The notes under the pieces: generated by a model
The model's database searches: none
What the model was told of the DNA's origin: nothing
Seen by the model: only the letters and a program-made list of their open reading frames with translations
Assembly: GCA_023379345.1 (NCBI GenBank)
Contig: JAMCUV010000033.1
Span: 1-11,292 of the forward strand
DNA from: Thermoplasmatota archaeon
Lineage (GTDB): Archaea; Thermoplasmatota; Thermoplasmata; Thermoplasmatales; Thermoplasmataceae
Length of the DNA stretch: 11,292 nt
Reading direction: 5' to 3'
Position numbers and translations under genes: made by a program
Part shown: positions 6,500 through 11,292 of the stretch, piece by piece
Layout: each line of letters begins with the position of its first letter
How positions within the stretch are numbered: the stretch's first letter is position 1

Positions 6500-7313
6500 A
6501 ACCTCTCCGGGCATTTATGTTGCAGTTCTGATTCTTGCAGTGATATTCTTCTATCCACTATGGGTCCTGATAATAATTGCATTTGTCCCCACCAAGTATA
6601 CGTTCGGAGTCATGTATCCAATCCAGCTTCCGCTCATAATCACCCTGCAGAATGTCATAAATTCATTCAGGGAAGTGGATCTGGTGGGACCCATGATAAG
6701 AAGCCTTGAGGTTGCTTTCATAGTCGGCCTGCTTGCGCTTGGTCTCGGGGTTCCTGCCGGCTACGGCATTGCGAAACTGACAGCAAGAATATCCAATAAA
6801 CTCATTGCATTCCTTTTTATCATAAATATGATGCCAGGACTGGTAATAGCCATTCCAATTTCGCTGTATTTCTATTCCCTACATCTCACCAACACGGTTC
6901 TTGGTGTTGCCTTGGCGCAGGAGCTCGTTGTGCTCCCTCTCACAGTATTCATAATTATGGGTGGTTTCAGATCTTTGCCAAGAGACCTGGAAAATCAGGC
7001 GAGGGTGGATGGTGCTTCACTCGGCTCCACATTTGTAAGGGTACTGATCCCGTTGATTAGGGTCCCCATACTGGTTGCATTTATACTGTCGTGGATGACT
7101 TCATGGGACGAGTTCACATATGCTTTCATAGTGGCGCCAATAGTGCCGACTCATTCCACATTTCCAGTTACTCTCTATAATTACGTCAGCAGGAATCTGC
7201 CGTTACAATCCGCCACGTTTGCTTTGATTGCCACGGTTCCAATAATAATCATGGTGGCAGTATTCCAGAAATATCTCAAGGGGCAGTATCTGTCAGGAGG
7301 TCTTGTTGGATGA
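6489..7313 (+). CDS. Sugar ABC transporter permease, MalG type
   Basis: Second channel subunit of the carbohydrate importer, 274 residues and about six membrane helices (first near 10-33, last near 243-259). The EAA loop is NQARVDGASLGSTFVRVLIP (169-188), with the usual DGA core and the closing LP as IP. The C-terminal pattern FQKYLKGQYLSGGLVG resembles the conserved end of MalG-type permeases (FQRYLVKGLTAGAVKG-like). A family-typical segment, PRDLENQARVDGA, precedes the ATPase-contact helix. The start codon is fixed by AGGAGGTG at 6472-6479. The gene starts 11 nt before the end of the MalF-type gene, and its TGA overlaps the ATG of the ATPase gene in an ATGA junction, so the three subunits are translationally coupled. 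Confidence 0.93.
   Translation: MPSKTSPGIYVAVLILAVIFFYPLWVLIIIAFVPTKYTFGVMYPIQLPLIITLQNVINSFREVDLVGPMIRSLEVAFIVGLLALGLGVPAGYGIAKLTARISNKLIAFLFIINMMPGLVIAIPISLYFYSLHLTNTVLGVALAQELVVLPLTVFIIMGGFRSLPRDLENQARVDGASLGSTFVRVLIPLIRVPILVAFILSWMTSWDEFTYAFIVAPIVPTHSTFPVTLYNYVSRNLPLQSATFALIATVPIIIMVAVFQKYLKGQYLSGGLVG
7295..7301 (+). promoter_or_regulatory. Ribosome binding site of the ATPase gene
   Basis: AGGAGGT lies 8 nt before the ATG at 7310, inside the end of the MalG-type gene. Together with the ATGA overlap it fixes the start. Confidence 0.7.
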
Positions 7314-8383
7314 ATGTTAAAATGCAGTATGTTAACGTTTACAAATATTACAGGAATACAAAGGTATTGAACAAGTTCAATCTGGAAATATATGATGGTG
7401 AGTTCCTGGTGATTCTCGGGCCTTCAGGAACCGGTAAAACCACATTATTGAGGGTCACAGCCGGCATTGAAGATCTCACTGCCGGAAAAATATTAATGGA
7501 AGGCAGGGACATAAGCAAGAACCCTCCAAACAAGAGAGATATCGCCATGGTTTTCCAGAATTATGCACTTTATCCCAATATGACAGCATTCCAGAATATT
7601 GCTTTTCCTCTCAAGATGGCAAAAAAATCCAAGGGAGAGATCAAAAGAAAGGTGGAGGAAATAGCTGAAACTCTGAAAATTGCTGAGGTTCTTCAGAAGA
7701 ACGTAACTCTGTTGAGTGGTGGGCAGAAACAGAGAGTTGCGCTGGCCCGGGCACTGGTGAGAGATCCAAAGATATTCCTGCTGGATGAACCTCTGAGCAA
7801 TCTGGATGCCAGAGTAAGGGTGGTCGCAAGAAGTGAGCTCAAGAAGATTCAGAAGGAGCTGGGGCACACTTTTGTCTACGTGACTCACGATCAATCGGAA
7901 GCAGGAAGCCTTGCTGATCGGGTGGCTGTTCTTAGGAATGGTGGAATTGAACAGATAGGTACATACGAGGAGCTACTCAATGAGCCAAAGAGCACATGGG
8001 TTGGGGATTTTATTGGTGATTATCCCATGAACTTCACAAGCGGCGAATATGTTGGGAGATCTGGAACCATAATAGGTTTCAGGGATTCATGGGTTAACAT
8101 GGATTCAGACACTCTCACCGGTACTGTGCAGCTATGCACTCTGGGCGAGGATACATATCACGTCCAGTGCCGGCTGGGAAACGCGGCTGTAGCTGAAGGA
8201 GGCTTCTCCCTTGATGACATAGACGAAAGTGAGATGACGCAACCCACCAACAATTTTGTGAAATCCTCCGTGAGCATAAGGGTGTCAGAGAAGTACAATA
8301 TCGGCGCCAGAATCAAGTTTGGTCTCAGCAAATACAATGTATATGACAGCAACGGCAACCTCATCGAGACAGTAAAGAATTAA
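7310..8383 (+). CDS. Sugar ABC transporter ATP-binding protein, MalK type
   Basis: ATPase that drives the two permeases from the cytoplasmic side, working as a dimer. The 357 residues have an intact nucleotide-binding domain: Walker A GPSGTGKT (37-44), Q-loop FQNYALYP (82-89), signature LSGGQKQR (135-142), Walker B IFLLDEP (155-161), D-loop SNLD (163-166) and H-loop THD (192-194). All catalytic residues are present. Residues from about 235 to the end form the TOBE/OB-type regulatory region of MalK/UgpC proteins; the usual GxRPE element is changed to GFRDS. The length is normal for this family. The start is coupled to the MalG-type stop (ATGA), with AGGAGGT in front. It is the last gene of the operon. 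The gene behind it is on the other strand and encodes the binding protein that must serve this importer if the two belong together. Confidence 0.95.
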   Translation: MNVKMQYVNVYKYYRNTKVLNKFNLEIYDGEFLVILGPSGTGKTTLLRVTAGIEDLTAGKILMEGRDISKNPPNKRDIAMVFQNYALYPNMTAFQNIAFPLKMAKKSKGEIKRKVEEIAETLKIAEVLQKNVTLLSGGQKQRVALARALVRDPKIFLLDEPLSNLDARVRVVARSELKKIQKELGHTFVYVTHDQSEAGSLADRVAVLRNGGIEQIGTYEELLNEPKSTWVGDFIGDYPMNFTSGEYVGRSGTIIGFRDSWVNMDSDTLTGTVQLCTLGEDTYHVQCRLGNAAVAEGGFSLDDIDESEMTQPTNNFVKSSVSIRVSEKYNIGARIKFGLSKYNVYDSNGNLIETVKN

Positions 8384-8463
8384 TCCCAAAAATTATTTTC
8401 CAAGGACTATCAGCCTCTGTCTGCGTTAAAAATAATGACTAATATCCGCATCCTCGCTTAATT

Positions 8464-8491
8464 AAAAAGAATAAAAATATGGATTAAAAAA
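8464..8491 (-). terminator. Oligo-T tracts ending the binding-protein transcript
   Basis: Read on the minus strand, the bases just after the TAA of the binding-protein gene contain T6, T5 and T5 runs (8486-8491, 8473-8477, 8464-8468). This fits archaeal T-tract termination in the 108-bp gap between two converging genes. The plus-strand side has only a weak T4 after the ATPase stop (about 8393-8399). Confidence 0.5.
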
Positions 8492-9910
8492 TTAGACAGA
8501 TATGGGCTGGAAATAGTTGTTTTCATATTCTGCAGCTACAGTGGGGCCATATCCTGTTCCAGTTGTGTTGTAAAGATAGTTGTACATATCCTTGTTTTCA
8601 AGTGAAAGGATGCCAGGTATCTGGCTGTAGGTGGTTGTCGAGTGGTCCACAACGATTTCCGTCCATGCGTTGTCCATGTAGACCTGCCACTGATCAATCC
8701 ACACAACCGGGTCCCTGATGAAAACTCCCTCTTTCATTGACTGAAGGGATACGTTCAACGGTGTGTCAGTTGAGTTGTATGGCTTCATGGAAAGGGCAGT
8801 CAGGTTCACTGATCCTGGCCACTGATAATACATCATTGTGTAGCTGTTCGAAGCCAGACCGGTATATGTTGCCCAGTAAGATGTTGTGTAATCAGGGGAG
8901 AGATACGCTGACAGATTGTAGAGGTACTCCATTGCTCTTATATCGCCTGTGCTGTTGAATACCATCGGATTGCCGCCAAACTGAACCATCCACTGGTAAA
9001 GCTCGGTTGCTGTGCTGGCACCTCCGTGTCCCTGGAAGTTCACTTCTCCAACACCATATTTCTTGTAAAGTATCTTGGCGTCATTGAATAGCTGGGTGTA
9101 ATTGCTAGGTGCAGAAGTAATTCCTGCATTTGTCATGGCAGTCCAGTCCATCCATACAAGTGGCACGTTAACCAGCTGCGTAAGGAAGTATGTTCCTCCG
9201 AATACATGTGTTTCGTAGTTGTTCAGCTGCCCTACAGATGATATGACTCCAGCATCTGCTGTAATTGTTGGAGTTACGCTTGTGAGGTTCATGAGATCGC
9301 CATTATAGAACAATGTTCCTACATCAAGGTTGTCAATGGTCATCACTATGTTCTCGTGTGAAGCGGCTTTCAGCTCTGTCTGTACAGCTGTCACTATGTT
9401 TGTTGCGCTCACGAAGCTTGATTGGACTTTTATGTTCGGATATGCGTGTTCAAAGTTGCTTATTACTGTGCCCACATAGCTTTCATCCGCAGTGCTTATG
9501 CTTGTATAGTAGTACACGGTAACAGTTGGGCTGCTTGAACCATATATTGTTGGAACGGTAGAACTGGGTGATGGTCCATACGATCCATTATCAACTGGTA
9601 TGAAACCGGTGTTGACCTCAAAGCTCTTCTGGACCGATGGAGTCAACAAATAGGCAACCAGCTGCTCAGAAGCTTTTGGAGTTGTGCCATTGGCTGCTAT
9701 TGCTGCAACACACCCCCCAAGCAGGTGATCTGCGTTGGCCGGGCCAGATACTCCCGGATAAATATACAGTACTTGCTGACTTGATGACGGGAATAGATGA
9801 CTGTAATCCAGACCAATAAACGATCCTACAAGAACTACTATCACTACTACTACCACTATCCCAAGCCAGGTCTTCTTCTTTTCAGGTTTAGGAACCGGTT
9901 CGCTTTCCAT
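8492..9910 (-). CDS. Membrane-anchored sugar-binding protein of ABC importer, with rearranged (segment-permuted) fold
   Basis: Extracytoplasmic solute-binding protein of the MalE (SBP_bac_1) type, 472 residues. A short Lys-rich cytoplasmic start is followed by one uncleaved helix (about 14-34) with no lipobox cysteine. Residues 48-111 match the part normally found near the C-terminus of the family: YPGVSGP, LLGGCVAAIA (63-72), ASEQLVAYLLTPSVQKSF (80-97) and TGFIPV (101-106). A Ser/Pro linker (112-128) leads to the normal mature N-terminus VTVYYYTS (130-137), the FEHAYPNIKV motif (153-162), DNLDVG (193-198), the central lobe, and MMYYQWPGSV (359-368). Then, with only about 25 residues between, comes the normal last part, EGVFIRDPVVWIDQWQVYMD (394-413). 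So the canonical penultimate segment has moved to the front. About ten N-glycosylation sequons (such as N208-L-T and N448-T-T) fit an outside location. The ATG start is supported by a TATA box. Confidence 0.88.
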   Translation of the reverse strand: MESEPVPKPEKKKTWLGIVVVVVIVVLVGSFIGLDYSHLFPSSSQQVLYIYPGVSGPANADHLLGGCVAAIAANGTTPKASEQLVAYLLTPSVQKSFEVNTGFIPVDNGSYGPSPSSTVPTIYGSSSPTVTVYYYTSISTADESYVGTVISNFEHAYPNIKVQSSFVSATNIVTAVQTELKAASHENIVMTIDNLDVGTLFYNGDLMNLTSVTPTITADAGVISSVGQLNNYETHVFGGTYFLTQLVNVPLVWMDWTAMTNAGITSAPSNYTQLFNDAKILYKKYGVGEVNFQGHGGASTATELYQWMVQFGGNPMVFNSTGDIRAMEYLYNLSAYLSPDYTTSYWATYTGLASNSYTMMYYQWPGSVNLTALSMKPYNSTDTPLNVSLQSMKEGVFIRDPVVWIDQWQVYMDNAWTEIVVDHSTTTYSQIPGILSLENKDMYNYLYNTTGTGYGPTVAAEYENNYFQPISV

Positions 9911-9937
9911 TTTTAATCAATTCGCTATTAAAATCAT

Positions 9938-9949
9938 TCTATTTAAGAA
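9938..9949 (-). promoter_or_regulatory. TATA box of the binding-protein gene
   Basis: The minus strand reads TTCTTAAATAGA, centred about 34 nt before the ATG at 9910, giving an expected leader of only about 8 nt. A second AT-rich box (TTAAATTATATCA, 9970-9982) lies farther upstream inside the palindrome and could be an alternative promoter. Confidence 0.5.
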
Positions 9950-9960
9950 TTTGTTTGAGC

Positions 9961-9988
9961 AAATCCTTATGATATAATTTAAGGATTT
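9961..9988. repeat. 9-bp-arm palindrome upstream of the binding-protein promoter
   Basis: AAATCCTTA (9961-9969) and TAAGGATTT (9980-9988) are perfect inverted copies separated by 10 bases. Arms of 9 bp one helical turn apart, just upstream of the TATA box, look like an operator for a dimeric regulator. Confidence 0.5.
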
Positions 9989-10000
9989 ATCAATATCTTA

Positions 10001-10016
10001 ATATTTCAAGAAATAT
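10001..10016. repeat. Second palindrome upstream of the binding-protein promoter
   Basis: ATATTTC and GAAATAT (7-bp perfect arms, centre AA) stand 12 bp beyond the larger palindrome. It may be a second protein-binding site. AT-rich composition raises the chance of a random match. Confidence 0.35.
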
Positions 10017-10020
10017 CGTT

Positions 10021-10025
10021 AAAAA
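10021..10025 (-). terminator. Oligo-T (T5) after the DUF929-like gene
   Basis: On the minus strand GCATTTTTAACG lies 55 bp after the stop of the DUF929-like gene. A T5 tract could end its transcript before the binding-protein promoter. Confidence 0.3.
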
Positions 10026-10080
10026 TGCATACCTGTGGTCATATGAAGAGAACATGGAATTCCACGCCCGTTTACAGGTT

Positions 10081-10944
10081 TTAAGACATGGCATATCCGA
10101 CGGCTTTTTCAAAATATGCTGTTCCATTTCCTATTGTGGATGTGAATGGTGCGGAACTTGAATTGTCGCTGATCGTCGCCATAACCTGCGATGGCGTATA
10201 TCCACTTAATACACCGGGACTGAAAAGCGCACCTTCAAGCAAATATGTCCCGTTGTTTCCCGTAATAATTATGGATGTTGTAAGATGTTTGTTTGCAATT
10301 GCGGATGGCAATGCGCCGGGGCTCGTTCCAAGTGGAACACCAGTCTGGAAAGAATAAAAGACGCTGCTTATGCTGGCAGGAAAGGAACGGTTCAGGACAT
10401 TTGACCCTGAGGATATTGCCTGTGATAGGCTCATATTGATATATTCACCATAGACGTATGCAACGTGGAACTGAAACTTCTGGTCGGAAAAATAGGAAGT
10501 GAAATTTGTGAACAGGAGTCCAGGCGTATTGGCGAAACTATCATTCGGGTCGCTTGTATGGTTATTGTCAGTTATGTATGAATTTCCACTTGCTATTCCA
10601 TTGCTGTGTATGAAGCTATATATTACCCAGCTCTCGGCTGCTCCAATTGGGCACCCTTTCCAGCTCAGGAAATAAACATTAACTGAATTCGCCTTTCCAA
10701 GATTGGAATCGCTGACTTTCGCGAATTCTCCTATTTCAATATATGATGGGTATATCAATTTGGAACCCGCAATGGCGTTTCCATTCGGAAGTTTGAGCAG
10801 TCCAAAATGAAATGAAAGCAACACGAAGATTATGACAACAAGTACTGCACCTATGACGGCAAACCGGCGATCCCTCCCCCTCTTTTCTTTGGGTTCAGGC
10901 TTGGATGCACGATTGGCCATCTTGCGGTTATGATACCTGCTCAC
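10081..10944 (-). CDS. Membrane-anchored DUF929-like protein, possible thioredoxin-like fold
   Basis: The 287 residues comprise a basic N-terminus (about 1-27, many Lys/Arg), one membrane helix (about 28-46) and an extracellular domain with about eight N-glycosylation sequons. The domain contains YFLSWKGCPIGAAESW (91-106), which I recognise as the pattern of DUF929 proteins of Sulfolobus and Thermoplasma-like archaea. The placement of WxGCPxGAxxSW after a beta strand recalls the CPxC site of thioredoxin-fold proteins, but the second cysteine is glycine and Cys98 is the only cysteine in the protein, so ordinary disulfide exchange is unlikely. No function is known to me. The GTG start at 10944 lies about 25 nt after a TATA box, fitting a leaderless transcript. 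An in-frame ATG at 10920 (residue 9) is the alternative. It stands 170 bp upstream of the binding-protein gene on the same strand, separated by a T5 tract. Confidence 0.75.
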   Translation of the reverse strand: MSRYHNRKMANRASKPEPKEKRGRDRRFAVIGAVLVVIIFVLLSFHFGLLKLPNGNAIAGSKLIYPSYIEIGEFAKVSDSNLGKANSVNVYFLSWKGCPIGAAESWVIYSFIHSNGIASGNSYITDNNHTSDPNDSFANTPGLLFTNFTSYFSDQKFQFHVAYVYGEYINMSLSQAISSGSNVLNRSFPASISSVFYSFQTGVPLGTSPGALPSAIANKHLTTSIIITGNNGTYLLEGALFSPGVLSGYTPSQVMATISDNSSSAPFTSTIGNGTAYFEKAVGYAMS

Positions 10945-10963
10945 GTCTCCACATGAAATTATT

Positions 10964-10974
10964 CTTATTTAAAG
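10964..10974 (-). promoter_or_regulatory. TATA box of the DUF929-like gene
   Basis: The minus strand reads CTTTAAATAAG, centred about 25 nt before the GTG at 10944. This supports a leaderless transcript beginning at that GTG. Confidence 0.55.
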
Positions 10975-11017
10975 CTGTTTTCAATCAACACAATGGTGTC
11001 ATACTATGAATCGGGAT

Positions 11018-11068
11018 CCGGTCACCCTGCAATGTCTGAGGTTTTCTAGTGATCGCTACACTGACCGG
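11018..11068. repeat. 7-bp inverted repeat in the intergenic stretch 10945-11216
   Basis: CCGGTCA (11018-11024) and TGACCGG (11062-11068) could pair around a 37-base loop. The surrounding 270 bp have no gene, no tRNA and no recognised RNA motif. GC-rich arms in an AT-rich spacer are the only sign that a structured RNA might be present. Confidence 0.25.
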
Positions 11069-11176
11069 CTAACCTGTGTGCATGGAGCTGACACGCAATC
11101 CTTTCAAGACGTATGGCGCATTACATATCATATTCCAGGATGCCCATGAAAAAAACATGCCGCCCCCTCACTGAGA

Positions 11177-11189
11177 ATTTATTAATAAC
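11177..11189 (+). promoter_or_regulatory. TATA-like box near the window end
   Basis: AATTTATTAATAA is centred about 34 nt before an ATG at 11217 and 21 nt before one at 11204. It suggests that a gene begins close to the end of the window. Confidence 0.35.
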
Positions 11190-11216
11190 CGCCACGGATA
11201 CTGATGGCAATCTCAA

Positions 11217-11292
11217 ATGGCATTTCAAGGAGCAAGAAAATACAGAGATCTTGGCAGGAATGGTTACCTCAGAATTTCAAGCCATGGAATGA
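11217..11292 (+). CDS. Possible start of an unidentified gene, cut by the window end
   Basis: From ATG 11217 a frame beginning MAFQGARKYRDLG stays open to the last base (25 codons), rich in Arg and Gly. An overlapping frame from ATG 11204 (MAISNGISRSKK) is also open to the end. The TATA-like box at 11177-11189 would start transcription near 11209, which favours 11217 with a leader of a few bases. I do not recognise the protein, and the stretch is too short to establish that it is coding. Confidence 0.3.
   Translation, partial: MAFQGARKYRDLGRNGYLRISSHGM

Noticed and set aside
8492..9910. Strict circular permutation of the binding protein
   Set aside because: A true circular permutation would carry the final block (FIRDPVVWIDQW region) to the front together with the moved segment. 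That block is still at the C-terminus, so only one internal segment has been relocated.
8492..9910. Fusion of two binding-protein fragments by frameshift or assembly error
   Set aside because: The frame is continuous, the linker is typical low-complexity Ser/Pro, and each family block occurs exactly once. An error would be expected to leave duplicated or broken blocks. It cannot be fully excluded without reads.
10985..11100. tRNA or C/D-box small RNA gene
   Set aside because: No acceptor/T-arm pattern (GTTCRANYC) and no paired C (RTGATGA) and D (CTGA) boxes at proper spacing could be found.
1..11292. Defence system, CRISPR array, insertion sequence or prophage
   Set aside because: No transposase, nuclease, repeat-spacer pattern or terminal repeats were found; the genes are housekeeping, transport, carbohydrate and surface proteins.

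Overview
The window looks like a chromosomal piece of a Thermoplasmatales-type archaeon (Thermoplasma, Ferroplasma and relatives). The grounds are an archaeal-style arginyl-tRNA synthetase, several genes preceded by a TATA-like box about 25-30 nt before the start codon (leaderless arrangement), lysine-rich membrane-anchored surface proteins full of N-glycosylation sequons, oligo-T terminators, and a DUF929-like protein, a family I associate with Sulfolobus and Thermoplasma-like archaea. The genus assignment is inference. I see no rRNA, tRNA, CRISPR array, insertion sequence or phage gene.

Layout. Positions 1-389 (+) are the 3' end of a cell-surface protein with a C-terminal membrane anchor. 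It converges on argS (405-2063, -), and a T7 tract and a perfect 8-bp hairpin lie at the junction. Upstream of argS on the same strand is a dehydroquinate-synthase-like gene (2125-3198, -) that keeps the family fold signature but has lost the metal-binding histidines and the key lysine. A divergent promoter region (about 3199-3331) separates it from a cytoplasmic GDE_C/GH133-like alpha-glucosidase or debranching-type enzyme (3332-5284, +). A non-coding stretch of about 340 bp with four TGTGA repeats and a strong TATA box precedes a tight three-gene operon (5624-8383, +). The operon encodes two MalF/MalG-type sugar permeases and a MalK-type ATPase, with start/stop overlaps and strong Shine-Dalgarno sequences inside it. 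Converging on the operon from the other side is the substrate-binding protein gene (8492-9910, -) with its own promoter and palindromes. Behind it is a DUF929-like membrane-anchored protein (10081-10944, -). The last bases (from about 11217) may be the start of another gene.

Function. The central part reads as a carbohydrate uptake and breakdown module. An extracytoplasmic, membrane-tethered binding protein would deliver sugar to the two permeases, the ATPase would drive import, and the neighbouring glucosidase could hydrolyse the imported oligosaccharide. The sugar itself cannot be read from the sequence.

The most unusual feature is the binding protein. A segment of about 65 residues that normally sits near the C-terminus of MalE-type proteins (the GG-x-I strand, the AxxFxxxLTxxxxQ helix and the tGxxPv element) lies instead at the N-terminus, directly after the membrane anchor. 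It is absent from its usual place. The gene therefore has the order C-A-B-D where the family has A-B-C-D: a natural segmental permutation of the fold.
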